A stretch of DNA of 64,000 nucleotides from Thalassospira xianhensis MCCC 1A02616 (GCF_003326475.1 NZ_JPWA01000019.1:28522-92521), one strand, 5' to 3'. Shown: positions 43,186-52,276, counted from the stretch's first letter. Numbers and translations are program-made. The notes: generated from the sequence alone by a model not told the origin.

Positions 43186-45492
43186 ATGGCAAATTACACC
43201 GTCCAGCTTACTGCCCCCGCCGGAGTTTATCCGTTCAACTCGGTGCGCATCTCGCTCACCAGCGATGCCCATCAGCAACAGACACAGGACTTGGTTCTGA
43301 CACCAAATGTCGTGGGTTCGCATGTTTTTGATATCCCGGATGGTACATGGCGGCTGAAGGTTAGCGGTGCCGGGTTCGTCCCGGTGGACGAGCAGAACAT
43401 TGTGGTGAATGGTGATGCCACCAATGCCAAAAATCTTGATGTTGTCTGGTATACGCTTCACACGGACCGCAATCGTGACGGCAATCTGGATGATGCCGGT
43501 ATCCTTAATCAGGTGACACCACCCGCCATCACATATGGCGTAGGGGGTGTTGGTGCGATCATTCCGGTCAACTGCAACCGCGATGGTAATAACACCGCTG
43601 TCGGCTATGCCGACAATCAGGATCAGCGGGTAAACGGGAACAATGATCTGGTGACCGGCACCTCCCGCCTTGAAATCCGGCGAAATGCGCTTGGCCCGAA
43701 TGCAGGTGCCCCTGTTGTACCCGGCGGTTGGGGCTTGGAACTGCGTGTTATCGGGGCTGGGGGTGAAAACCCGGCCCGGCAACATTTGCGGATATTCAAT
43801 GGTATTCTGAATAACAGCACCGAAATCATTGGTCCCGAAACGACGGACATCGCAGCAATTACAACCGGCAATGTCGGCACTTCCAAGCTCTTTGCCCTTG
43901 AAGCCGTCCGGTTTGCCGGCACCGGGTTTACCTCTGGTCAAGTCCGCATCGTTTTGCATGTGATCCAGCCCGAGGTCACAGGTGCAGGCAATCCAAGCTA
44001 TCTTTATGCAGACCGGGTTGTCGCAGCACGGTGGGTCGGCAATCACCATTTGCAAACAGTTGCCCGCATGTATGTCGCCAACGCAAACAATGCACAGTTT
44101 CGTGTTGATCTTGGTGCGGCAGCCGGTGCGGACAATCCGGTTATCCCGGTCACGGTAGGCGATCCCGCCGCAGCAACCCCAACAGGTGTTCCCTATCTGA
44201 ACGGCAATGCATGGGCAAACTATCGCGGGGGCACCGTTCCCGCCGGGGATGACCGCTGGATGCGCGACACCATTGTATCGGGTCACTGTTCATGGCCCGG
44301 TAATGGAACAGGTGTTGAAAACAAGGATGTTTTCATGAAGGCCCACCGCTGGCGGCCCCTGCAAAACTGGGTGTATGAGACATTGCTGAATGCAAATGTC
44401 GGCATTTCCTATCCGGCAGCAGGAAGCGCAGATGCCATTGCCTCGGCCAATTCAGGCGGAAATATTGCCGTAACCCCACCGGTTCAGAAAACGGCGAATG
44501 GCATCGTCACACCGTATCGATACGGCCGGATTTATTACGGCCATAACCGGTATCACAGGGTCGATGCCAGCACCCGCGACTTCATGGCCGCCCAGAACAT
44601 GCAAACACCGATCATTCTTGATACGGACTGGCTACTGGTTGGTCATGTCGATGAAATGATGACCTTTGTACCTGACAACAATCCGGTCAGTGCCTTCAAA
44701 AAATGGAAGCTTCTGGTGGCAAGCCCGGCAGAGGCATACCGCCTGATGACCGTAGCCCAGGGTGCACATGGTGCCGCAAATGTTCTTAATCGTGCGGCAT
44801 GGGATGGTGTTCATAATCGTTTTGATTATACCAGCCTGCAAATCAACGGGACCAATGTTGGCGCGACCATCAATGCCTTTCTGGGCAACGGCCCGGCACC
44901 CTTGACCAATCCACGCGATCACAGCAATTACACATACAAGCAACTGCGCGACTGGAACATTGGCGGGGTTGAAACAGTTATCGCCAGAAATGTCACACTC
45001 CTGAAAAATGCATTCGATCTGGTCGATACCGATATCATCAAGGTTCCGGTCATCTTCTTCCCGGAAGGCTATAATCCCGGTGATTTCACCTTTGCAGACA
45101 AGGTTTCTGGTTGGACGATCGGGCGCGATAACGGCTTTAACGTCTATCCGGGCAAACAGGGCGGTTTTCAGTGCGGTGCCTTGACCGGTGATATGCCCAA
45201 TATGTTTGTCGGCAATCGTCGCCTGATGATCCCCAAACCTTTCGGACCCTGGATTGAGGATCTGACAGATCACGTCAATCATGGATACGATCTTTTTGAA
45301 CGTGATTTGAGTCAGAAAATCGCCGCGATTGGCGGCGGGCCGACATGCGATTTCATTGATGACTGGACCAATTACCATGTTCAACTGGGCGAAATTCACT
45401 GTGGCACCAACGAATTGCGCACGCCCTATGACGGTCAGACGGCGTTTGGCAATGTGCGCTATGCCAACTGGTGGACAGCGGTTGATGCGTGA
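43186..45492 (+). CDS. Bacterial protein-arginine deiminase (PAD) homologue
   Basis: A 768-residue protein. All four catalytic residues of vertebrate PADs are present in their motifs: D361 in DRWMRD (PAD4 D350), H487 and D489 in GHVDEMMTFVP (H471, D473), and C739 in GEIHCGTNELR (C645). The middle segment GVGAIIPVNCNRDGNN (about 123-136) matches the calcium-binding PAD middle domain, and D94-x-N96-x-D98-G loops look calcium binding too. So it has the N, M and C domain order of animal enzymes. PADs convert peptidyl-arginine to citrulline, releasing ammonia, in a calcium-dependent way. No signal peptide is visible. Start ATG follows GAGGACGTC. Confidence 0.9.
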   Translation: MANYTVQLTAPAGVYPFNSVRISLTSDAHQQQTQDLVLTPNVVGSHVFDIPDGTWRLKVSGAGFVPVDEQNIVVNGDATNAKNLDVVWYTLHTDRNRDGNLDDAGILNQVTPPAITYGVGGVGAIIPVNCNRDGNNTAVGYADNQDQRVNGNNDLVTGTSRLEIRRNALGPNAGAPVVPGGWGLELRVIGAGGENPARQHLRIFNGILNNSTEIIGPETTDIAAITTGNVGTSKLFALEAVRFAGTGFTSGQVRIVLHVIQPEVTGAGNPSYLYADRVVAARWVGNHHLQTVARMYVANANNAQFRVDLGAAAGADNPVIPVTVGDPAAATPTGVPYLNGNAWANYRGGTVPAGDDRWMRDTIVSGHCSWPGNGTGVENKDVFMKAHRWRPLQNWVYETLLNANVGISYPAAGSADAIASANSGGNIAVTPPVQKTANGIVTPYRYGRIYYGHNRYHRVDASTRDFMAAQNMQTPIILDTDWLLVGHVDEMMTFVPDNNPVSAFKKWKLLVASPAEAYRLMTVAQGAHGAANVLNRAAWDGVHNRFDYTSLQINGTNVGATINAFLGNGPAPLTNPRDHSNYTYKQLRDWNIGGVETVIARNVTLLKNAFDLVDTDIIKVPVIFFPEGYNPGDFTFADKVSGWTIGRDNGFNVYPGKQGGFQCGALTGDMPNMFVGNRRLMIPKPFGPWIEDLTDHVNHGYDLFERDLSQKIAAIGGGPTCDFIDDWTNYHVQLGEIHCGTNELRTPYDGQTAFGNVRYANWWTAVDA

Positions 45493-45522
45493 TATCGTGA
45501 CATATGAAACGGGAGCTTTCCG

Positions 45523-46173
45523 ATGACTGCACAAAGCGACTATCAACAAGCCCTGAAAGATATCGCCGTCCTTGCAACACAGGAAGCAACCCGCGTGACC
45601 GGCCGCCCGGCACCGCAAGCGATCGACCAGATTTTCCGGCAATATAGCGGCACCATCGCTGCCCCGATGATCGATGATCTGAAAGCCGGTTCGTGGAAAA
45701 AATGGGAAAGCTGGCAGTTAGGCGGGGCGATTGCCTATCTGTCGAGTTACGGCACATCGGCCGCCGTCGCCCCGTTGCGCGATATTGAACAGAATTACCC
45801 GGTGACGGATATTCAGGTTCAGGCAAAGGCATTGGCCGACCTGCTGGCGACACTTGACGTTGCCGTGTCCGAGGCCAAGCAAATCCCGCAGGTTCAGGAC
45901 GCGATCAAAAGCGGCAATGCCGATCAGATGGCGCGTGCGATGTTACTGGGACTGGCTCAAATCGATCCGGACTGGCCGGTTCGCGCATCGGAAATCCAGA
46001 CAAAACTGTTTGACCTGTCGGCGGACAGTTTCCCGGCAATCAATGAAATGGCAGGCGGGAAACTGAGCCAGAATGACGTCACCAAGGCGCTGGTGGAAAT
46101 CCTGTTTGAGGATGTCATGAGCACTGGAGGCAGCGGCGGTACTGACGGCAGCGGCAAAACCGGCACGCCTTGA
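45523..46173 (+). CDS. Unrecognised helical protein, third gene of the deiminase cassette
   Basis: A 216-residue protein I do not recognise. It is predicted mostly helical (SDYQQALKDIAVLATQEATRV, VQAKALADLLATLDVAVSEAKQ, DVTKALVEILFEDVM), without cysteines, signal peptide or membrane helix. The C-terminal 16 residues are a Gly/Ser/Thr tail. It begins 30 bases after the deiminase stop, behind GGGAG, so it belongs to the same transcript. Possible roles are a deiminase substrate, partner or immunity-type protein; nothing in the sequence decides between them. Confidence 0.72.
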   Translation: MTAQSDYQQALKDIAVLATQEATRVTGRPAPQAIDQIFRQYSGTIAAPMIDDLKAGSWKKWESWQLGGAIAYLSSYGTSAAVAPLRDIEQNYPVTDIQVQAKALADLLATLDVAVSEAKQIPQVQDAIKSGNADQMARAMLLGLAQIDPDWPVRASEIQTKLFDLSADSFPAINEMAGGKLSQNDVTKALVEILFEDVMSTGGSGGTDGSGKTGTP

Positions 46174-46185
46174 ACCCACATCCGA

Positions 46186-46851
46186 TCAGACCGGTTGCCG
46201 GGTAAACAACAGTTTGACGAAACTGCGCAGCAGCATGATCTGATTGGCAAGCATATGCGGACGACCGAGCGCCTTTGACATCACGATGCCACCTTCCACC
46301 ACGGTTGAAACCATGTCGGCAAGTTCATCAAGATCGACCGGCTCGTTGGGCGGATAAACATCAACAATCCGATCCAGAATGGCGCGGAACCGCGTGCGCC
46401 AGCCCAGCACCGCCTGCCGGTTCAAAAGCCGGACTTCATTGTCAAACAGCCGTTCCTGATAACAGTAAACCGCAATCAGGCATCCCGGGTGCCCCTGCGG
46501 CAGATCTTCGACCAGTTCGGCAAGGATTTTAAGTCCGATAAGGAATTGCTGCAGCGGATCATCAACCAGTTCCTGCCCGCGCAAAAACACCTGATCAAGG
46601 ATCTTTTCATCCTGCTCGATATGGCGCAGCAACAGGGCGCGCGCCAGTTCGTTCTTATCCTTGAAGTGATAGAAAAACCCACTTTTGGTGATGCCGGCCT
46701 CGCAGATGAGCTCTTCGATCGAGGTTGCGCCAAATCCCTTGTTCAGCACCGAGTTTTCGGCAATTTCGAGGATACGGTCGCGGGTACGTTCCCCCTTGCC
46801 CTTGATCTGTTCTGATGCCGCATCGGCGGCCTGATCAATCGTCTGGTTCAT
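46186..46851 (-). CDS. TetR-family transcriptional regulator
   Basis: A 221-residue TetR repressor. The N-terminal HTH runs RTRDRILEIAENSVLNKGFGATSIEELICEAGITKSGFFYHFKDKNELA (about 20-70). The C-terminal ligand-binding part contains GCLIAVYCYQERLFD and VSTVVEGGIVMSKALG. The start may be GTG one codon earlier (GTG-ATG). It is divergent from a homocysteine S-methyltransferase-like gene and converges with the deiminase cassette (13 bases between stops). The likely targets are itself and the divergent operon. Confidence 0.88.
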   Translation of the reverse strand: MNQTIDQAADAASEQIKGKGERTRDRILEIAENSVLNKGFGATSIEELICEAGITKSGFFYHFKDKNELARALLLRHIEQDEKILDQVFLRGQELVDDPLQQFLIGLKILAELVEDLPQGHPGCLIAVYCYQERLFDNEVRLLNRQAVLGWRTRFRAILDRIVDVYPPNEPVDLDELADMVSTVVEGGIVMSKALGRPHMLANQIMLLRSFVKLLFTRQPV

Positions 46852-47092
46852 CACTTTACCCTACCGGCGGTACAGTTTTCCGTCGCACAGCATAACCCCG
46901 AATGCGCCAGAAAGCCGACCACTTCCAATATTCCATTGTTTTCAAACGGTTTTCAGTAATTCCAAAAAACTGCACCGCGTGCTTACTAGAAGCAAAACCC
47001 AACCAAAGCGAGACTTCGGCCCCTGCTCTTTCGCTGGATTGAATAGCGTCCGGGTAGAATTTTTGAAACCCCAAAATGTGAAATTTGAAGTC

Positions 47093-48052
47093 ATGACCGC
47101 ACGGCATCCCCATCTGCCCCCTTTCGCGCCAACCAAATTCATTACCGACGGCGGGCTTGAAACCACCCTGATTTTCCATGACGGGATCGATATCCCCTAT
47201 TTCGCGTCATTCGACCTGTTGAAAACGCAGGACGGCTGCAACCGCGTTGCCGCCTATTACGCGCGCTACCTCGAAATTGCACGTAAGGCCAAGGTCGGCT
47301 TTGTTCTGGAAAGCCCGACATGGCGCGCCAATAGCGACTGGGGCCTGCGCATGGGTTACAGTGCAGCCGAACTGGTGGATATCAATCACAAATCAATCCG
47401 CATGATGACCGATCTGCGCGACCGGTATCAGACTACCGAAACCCCTTGCCTGATCAGTGGCTGCATCGGGCCGCGCGGCGATGGGTATAGCCCGACTGAC
47501 CGCATGACCGCACAGCAGGCACGCGACTATCACGCGGTTCAGGTTCGCACCTTTACTGGCACACCAGTCGATATGGTATCGGCAATCACGATGAATTATC
47601 CCGAAGAAGCCATTGGAATTGCACTGGCCTGCAAGGATGGAAATTTGCCCTGCGTGATTTCCTTTACCGTTGAAACCGACGGCCGGCTGCCAAGCGGCGA
47701 AGGCATTGGCGACGTGATTGAAATGGTCGATGCACAAACCGGTGCCTATCCGGTTTATTACATGATCAATTGCGCCCATCCCGACCATTTCCGCGACAAG
47801 CTTGATGGCGACAACGCCTGGAAGAACCGCATTTGTGGTGTTCGGGCCAATGCATCACGCCTGAGCCACGCGGAACTTGATGCCAGCGAACATCTTGATG
47901 ACGGCAACCCGGACGAACTGGGGCGACTTTATTGCGATCTGGCCGAATTGCTGCCGAACCTGTCGGTGATTGGCGGCTGTTGCGGGACCGATCATCGCCA
48001 TGTCCATGCCATGGCCGAACATGCCCTGCCACGTCTTGTGGCGGCGGGATGA
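47093..48052 (+). CDS. Homocysteine S-methyltransferase-family protein
   Basis: A 319-residue TIM-barrel methyltransferase of the MmuM/BHMT type. It opens with FITDGGLETTLIFHDGIDIP, contains the strand LISGCIGPRGDGY and ends with the zinc motif GGCCGTDHRH; the third zinc Cys is in YYMINCAHP. These transfer a methyl group to homocysteine from S-methylmethionine or related donors. The ATG at MTARHPHLPP begins the barrel; a longer frame starts in the divergent promoter region and is rejected. A GNAT gene follows 30 bases later. Confidence 0.88.
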   Translation: MTARHPHLPPFAPTKFITDGGLETTLIFHDGIDIPYFASFDLLKTQDGCNRVAAYYARYLEIARKAKVGFVLESPTWRANSDWGLRMGYSAAELVDINHKSIRMMTDLRDRYQTTETPCLISGCIGPRGDGYSPTDRMTAQQARDYHAVQVRTFTGTPVDMVSAITMNYPEEAIGIALACKDGNLPCVISFTVETDGRLPSGEGIGDVIEMVDAQTGAYPVYYMINCAHPDHFRDKLDGDNAWKNRICGVRANASRLSHAELDASEHLDDGNPDELGRLYCDLAELLPNLSVIGGCCGTDHRHVHAMAEHALPRLVAAG

Positions 48053-48082
48053 TCGCAAAGACAAAGAAACGGGACACGAGCA

Positions 48083-48727
48083 ATGAATATGAGCTTTAAA
48101 CCAGCCGTGCGGCCATTGGCACAATCGAATACCGGCCGTCCGACACCGCCAATGGATTTACGGCGCGCAAGTAGAAATGACGCCGATATCATGGCCAAGC
48201 TGATCAATATCGCGGGTGAAGGCCTGCCGGTTTATCTATGGCAGGACATGATTGAAGGCGACGAGACCGTCTGGGATGTCGGGCATCGGCGTGCCCGGCG
48301 CAATGAAGGAGGATTTTCCTATCGCAATACCACGCTTGCCTTCGGCGAACATCAGGTAATGGGTGCCCTGATTGACTATGCCCAGCCCGATACGTTTGAT
48401 CCGGTTGATCCGGCGGAAATTCCGGCGATGTTCGTGCCATTGCTTGAACTTGAAAGTCTGGCGCCTGAAAGCTGGTACATCAATGTGCTGGCGGTGTTTC
48501 CGCCATTTCGCAATCGCGGGGTCGGATCGAAACTGATTCGGGCGGCCGAACGCAATGCGGTGAATGCCGGAAAACAGGCCATCAGCATCATCGCATCAGA
48601 CGGTAATCCCGGTGCCATCCGTCTTTATGAACGGCATGGTTATACCCAGTGCGCCAAACGCGCGATGGTCAAGGAAGGTTGGGAAAATCCCGGTAAAAAC
48701 TGGATATTGCTGATCAAGCAGTTCTGA
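48083..48727 (+). CDS. GNAT-family N-acetyltransferase
   Basis: A 214-residue acetyltransferase. The core is WYINVLAVFPPFRNRGVGSKLIRAAE (about 132-157; acetyl-CoA loop RNRGVG) followed by NPGAIRLYERHGYTQCAKRAMV. Residues 1-30 are a variable tail; MDLRRASRNDADIM (residue 24 on) may be the real start. It lies in an operon with the methyltransferase. Substrate unknown. Confidence 0.82.
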   Translation: MNMSFKPAVRPLAQSNTGRPTPPMDLRRASRNDADIMAKLINIAGEGLPVYLWQDMIEGDETVWDVGHRRARRNEGGFSYRNTTLAFGEHQVMGALIDYAQPDTFDPVDPAEIPAMFVPLLELESLAPESWYINVLAVFPPFRNRGVGSKLIRAAERNAVNAGKQAISIIASDGNPGAIRLYERHGYTQCAKRAMVKEGWENPGKNWILLIKQF

Positions 48728-48747
48728 TCAGAAGCAGGAAACGAAAC

Positions 48748-48785
48748 AAAAGGCCGGAAGCCCTCAGCTTTCGGCCTTCTTTTCC
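48748..48785. terminator. Bidirectional intrinsic terminator
   Basis: AAAAGGCCGGAAG pairs with CTTTCGGCCTTCTTTT (one bulge) around CCCTCAG. It lies at the end of the GNAT gene and overlaps the end of the converging holC gene. Confidence 0.7.
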
Positions 48786-49219
48786 CACGCCCCTTGCGGG
48801 GTCTGCTGCCAGTAGGACAGCTTGTGCCCTGCTTCTTTCCAGTCTTTCCAGCGCGTGCGCGCCTCGGCCACCGCTTCATGATCACGATCATCAAACAGCA
48901 TGATGACGCGTTCATAATCGGCGATCTTTTCGCTGATGGCCCGGTCGGTCAAAAACAGGAATTGCGCCCCGTTGGGATTTTCATCATCGGATGTCAACCA
49001 GACCGGCTGCATTTCCGGATCACCATCGGATTTCGATCCATGGGGCATCCAGCTTGCGGCGTCATAGGTCCAAAGCAGAGTATTGAGCGCCTCGATCCTT
49101 TCCTCGGTCCCGGTCATGACGACAGCACGTTTTTCCCGCTCCAATGTCTTGGACAGCAGGGTCGGCAATGCACGTTCCAGCGGGGACGCGGTCAGATGAT
49201 AGAACCAGATGTCAGCCAT
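48764..49219 (-). CDS. holC: DNA polymerase III subunit chi
   Basis: A 151-residue subunit of the clamp-loader complex that links the replicase to SSB. Segments typical of HolC: IWFYHLTASPLERALPTLLSKTLERE, WTYDAASWMPHG and VIMLFDDRDHEAVAEARTRWKDWK, ending LSYWQQTPQGAWEKK. Length is normal. It lies 83 bases after pepA, as is widely conserved in proteobacteria, though a terminator-like hairpin separates them. Confidence 0.93.
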   Translation of the reverse strand: MADIWFYHLTASPLERALPTLLSKTLEREKRAVVMTGTEERIEALNTLLWTYDAASWMPHGSKSDGDPEMQPVWLTSDDENPNGAQFLFLTDRAISEKIADYERVIMLFDDRDHEAVAEARTRWKDWKEAGHKLSYWQQTPQGAWEKKAES

Positions 49220-49242
49220 GGTCGATTTCTATCCCGAACATG

Positions 49243-49280
49243 AAAACGGGGCAAGGTGATCGTCACCCTGCCCCGCAGTT
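49243..49280 (-). terminator. Terminator-like hairpin between pepA and holC
   Basis: CGGGGCA-AGGTGA and TCACC-CTGCCCCG form a 13-bp stem with small bulges and a tight loop; on the minus strand it is followed by TTTTC. It may partially terminate pepA and reduce holC expression. Confidence 0.6.
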
Positions 49281-49302
49281 TTCTGGTCAAACCGCCCGGA
49301 AA

Positions 49303-50772
49303 TCAGGCTTCGTGATTGTCCGCAACAAAGCGATCAAGCAGACGTACACCATATCCGGTGCCGCCTTTTGGCGTGACTTCGCTATCCTTCGTCGCCCAGG
49401 CCATGGCGGCGATATCAAGATGCGCCCACGGGCGATCCTTGGTGATGAAGCGTTGCAGGAACTGGGCCGCGGTGATGGAACCGGCCGGACGACCACCGAC
49501 GTTTTTCATATCGGCAATGTCGGATTTAAGCTGGCTGTCATAGGCCTTGGACAGTGGCAGGCGCCAGACGGTTTCATTGACCGCAAGACCGGCATTGGTG
49601 ATCTGGGCGGACAATTCATCATTGTTGGAAAACAGCCCGGCATTTTCATGGCCAAGGGCAATAATGATCGCACCGGTAAGCGTCGCAAGATCGACGATCA
49701 GTTTCGGATCGTATTTTTCCTGCACATAGGTCAGCGCATCACACAGAACAAGGCGGCCTTCGGCATCGGTATTGATGACTTCGATGGTCTGACCCGACAT
49801 CGAGGTCACAACATCGCCCGGACGCTGTGCCGTGGAAGATGGCATGTTTTCAACAAGGCCGATCACGCCAATCACATTGGCCTTGGCCTTGCGGCCGGCC
49901 AATGCCTTCATCAGGCCGGAAACCACACCGGCCCCGCCCATATCGAATTTCATGTCTTCCATGCCGGCAGCCGGTTTGATCGAAATACCGCCGGTATCGA
50001 AGGTCACACCCTTGCCGACAAAGGCGACCGGTGCGTCCTTTTTCTTGCCGCCGTTCCAGCGCATGACAACCATATAAGGCTTGTGCGCCGAACCCTGTGC
50101 CACGCCCAGAAGCGCACCCATGCCAAGCTTTTTCATTTCCTTTTCGTCAAGCACGTCAATCTCGATACCGAGCTTTTCAAGCGCGCTGACTTCTTTCATG
50201 AAGCTTTCGGGATAAAGCACATTCGCCGGTTCGGACACCAGATCGCGGGTGAAGAACACGCCTTCGATGACCTTTTTGGCACTGTCGAACTGTTTTTTCG
50301 CGTCCTTGTGATCACGCGCGGCAATCGCGATGGATTTCAGGACCGGTTTATCTTCCTTGGTTTCGGTGGTGCGGTATTTATCGAAACGATAATCGCGCAG
50401 CATCGCACCGGTGGCGAAATCGCACGCCATGCTTTCCATGTCAAACAGGACGGTGACCTCTTTTTCGCCGGTCGAAAGGGCGCGCACGGTGACATTCCCG
50501 CCAAGTTTCTGGGCGGCGATCACGTCAAATTCGGCTTCCTTGCCAATCCCGAACACGATGATGCGCGAAAGATCGGTATTGGCCGGCGCCAGAAGCTGCA
50601 GGCTTTGCCCCGCCTTCCCCTTGAAGGTCGATCCCTTGATCGCCTTGGCAAGCGCACCGCCGGTTGCTTCGTCCAGCGCCACGGCACTTGGCATCAGATC
50701 GCCGCCATCGGTGGCAAAGGCGATCACAGCGCCCGAGGTCGGGATGGCGAGATCGGAGAACGTGATCTTCAT
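49303..50772 (-). CDS. pepA: Leucyl (cytosol) aminopeptidase
   Basis: A 489-residue M17 dizinc aminopeptidase. Metal- and substrate-binding elements appear in order: VAFVGKGVTFDTGGISIKPA (about 245), DMGGAGVVSGLM, the family signature NTDAEGRLVLCDAL (about 333-346) and a C-terminal PAGSITAAQFLQRF. PepA trims N-terminal residues in the cytoplasm and in some bacteria also binds DNA. ATG follows GGAGCC. It is the first gene of pepA-holC. Confidence 0.95.
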   Translation of the reverse strand: MKITFSDLAIPTSGAVIAFATDGGDLMPSAVALDEATGGALAKAIKGSTFKGKAGQSLQLLAPANTDLSRIIVFGIGKEAEFDVIAAQKLGGNVTVRALSTGEKEVTVLFDMESMACDFATGAMLRDYRFDKYRTTETKEDKPVLKSIAIAARDHKDAKKQFDSAKKVIEGVFFTRDLVSEPANVLYPESFMKEVSALEKLGIEIDVLDEKEMKKLGMGALLGVAQGSAHKPYMVVMRWNGGKKKDAPVAFVGKGVTFDTGGISIKPAAGMEDMKFDMGGAGVVSGLMKALAGRKAKANVIGVIGLVENMPSSTAQRPGDVVTSMSGQTIEVINTDAEGRLVLCDALTYVQEKYDPKLIVDLATLTGAIIIALGHENAGLFSNNDELSAQITNAGLAVNETVWRLPLSKAYDSQLKSDIADMKNVGGRPAGSITAAQFLQRFITKDRPWAHLDIAAMAWATKDSEVTPKGGTGYGVRLLDRFVADNHEA

Positions 50773-50954
50773 GAGAAAAAGGCTCCTGTCATGTTTCGGG
50801 CATATGTGGTGTCTGCACCGGCAATCCCGCCGATGCTTGAATGCTTTCCCTAATCTAGCGCGTTAAATGGCGAAGAAAAGGCTTATTGCTCAAAAACCTG
50901 CGGGATTTTACCGATATGACAGGCGTGTGACGGCCAACCGGATATTTTCACCGA

Positions 50955-50968
50955 TTGCGCAATGTCAA
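50955..50968 (+). promoter_or_regulatory. Possible Crp/Fnr-type (NnrR-like) site upstream of nnrS
   Basis: TTGCG-CAAT-GTCAA resembles the NnrR/FNR dyad (TTGCG-N4-CGCAA / TTGAT-N4-ATCAA) with mismatches in the right half. It lies 72 bases before the nnrS start codon, a suitable activator position. Weak match. Confidence 0.25.
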
Positions 50969-51039
50969 GGCAGGCCATTGGCAGCCCCCTATGATGGAAC
51001 CGTTCCAGTTTAGCTTCCAGCTCGTTTCACGGTGCCATC

Positions 51040-52272
51040 ATGAATGCCAAAACCACGCCGATCTCGATCTCCGAACCTATCGCCGTATCACATCCATTCT
51101 GGAGCGGCGCGTTTCGCCCGATGTTTCTGTTTGCCGGGCTGATTGCGTTGGTGGCCGTGGTCTGGTGGGTGGCGGGGATGGCGCATGGCGTACCCACGCC
51201 GTCGCTTGGCACACCGTCACTTTGGCACGGGCATGAAATGATTTTCGGCTTTGGCGGGGCAGCGATTGGCGGGTTCCTGCTGACCGCGATAGCCAACTGG
51301 ACGGGACGGCCCGGTGTTGCGGGCGGGTTGCTGATGGTGCTTGCCGCGTGCTGGCTTATCGCGCGGCTGGCAATTGGCTTTGGCGAGGCATTGCCGCCCG
51401 CCTTGATCACCATCGGCGGGCTTGGTTATTTCATCGCCCTTATCGTGATTGCCGGGCGGGAGCTTGTGCTGGGGCGGAATTATCGCAACCTCAAAATCCT
51501 TGGCATTCTGGGGCTGATTACCGCCTTTGACGGGATGTTTATTGCAAGCGCACTTGGCCTGATCACGCTTGAGCCAATGGTGATTTACCAAAGTGCGATT
51601 TTGCTAATCGTGCTTCTTATCGCCCTGATTGGCGGGCGGATCATCCCGGCCTTTACACGCAACTGGCTGCAACGCGAACGGCCGGATGCCGCGATGCCGG
51701 TGATGTTTTCGCGGTTTGATGGCCTGTGCCTTGCAGCCCTTGCGATCAGTATCGTGATCGGGATGGTGGATACGGATGGCGTCATCTTTGGCGTGGTATT
51801 GCTGATCACGGCCACCCTGCACGGGTTTCGCATGGTGCGCTGGCGCGGGCATCTGACGCTACGTGATCCATTGGTGGCGATGTTGCATTTCGCCTATTTC
51901 TGGGTACCGGCCGGGTTGGCATTGTTTGGCATTGCCCATATCTGGCCGGATGTGATTGCGCCGCGTGATGCCCTGCATGGGCTTACCGGCGGGGCGATGG
52001 CCAGCATGATCATTGCAATTGGCGGGCGGGCCGCCCTTGGCCATACCGGGCGGGAATTGCGCGCAAGCCCTGCCCTTAACGCCGCGTTCGGGCTTGTGTG
52101 GATTTCAACCGTACTGCGGCTCTCGGTCGGGCAGTTCCCGGATGTTTATATCCCGGTTCTGGCGGCGGCGACTTTATGCTGGCTTGGCGGATGGCTGGCA
52201 TTTCTGATCGGTTATGCGCCGATCCTGCTGGGACCAAGCCAGAAAAAGACACGCGGTATTCCGGTGAAGTAA
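51040..52272 (+). CDS. nnrS: NnrS family membrane protein
   Basis: A 410-residue inner-membrane protein with about twelve hydrophobic helices. NnrS features are SHPFWSGAFRPMFLFAG at the N terminus, SLWHGHEMIFGFGGAAIGGFLLTAI, RIIPAFTRNWL and ALHGLTGGAMASMIIAIGGRAALGHTGR. The conserved histidines may bind heme or copper. NnrS helps bacteria tolerate nitric oxide. No denitrification genes are in the window. ATG start lies 267 bases after the divergent pepA. Confidence 0.92.
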   Translation: MNAKTTPISISEPIAVSHPFWSGAFRPMFLFAGLIALVAVVWWVAGMAHGVPTPSLGTPSLWHGHEMIFGFGGAAIGGFLLTAIANWTGRPGVAGGLLMVLAACWLIARLAIGFGEALPPALITIGGLGYFIALIVIAGRELVLGRNYRNLKILGILGLITAFDGMFIASALGLITLEPMVIYQSAILLIVLLIALIGGRIIPAFTRNWLQRERPDAAMPVMFSRFDGLCLAALAISIVIGMVDTDGVIFGVVLLITATLHGFRMVRWRGHLTLRDPLVAMLHFAYFWVPAGLALFGIAHIWPDVIAPRDALHGLTGGAMASMIIAIGGRAALGHTGRELRASPALNAAFGLVWISTVLRLSVGQFPDVYIPVLAAATLCWLGGWLAFLIGYAPILLGPSQKKTRGIPVK

Positions 52273-52276
52273 GGAC

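Noticed and set aside
43165..44286. 373-codon open frame on the minus strand opposite the deiminase
   Set aside because: Shadow of the deiminase gene; it contains no family motif and ignores the operon structure.
49144..50853. 569-codon open frame on the plus strand opposite pepA
   Set aside because: Runs across holC, the hairpin and pepA; composition typical of an antisense frame and no domain seen.
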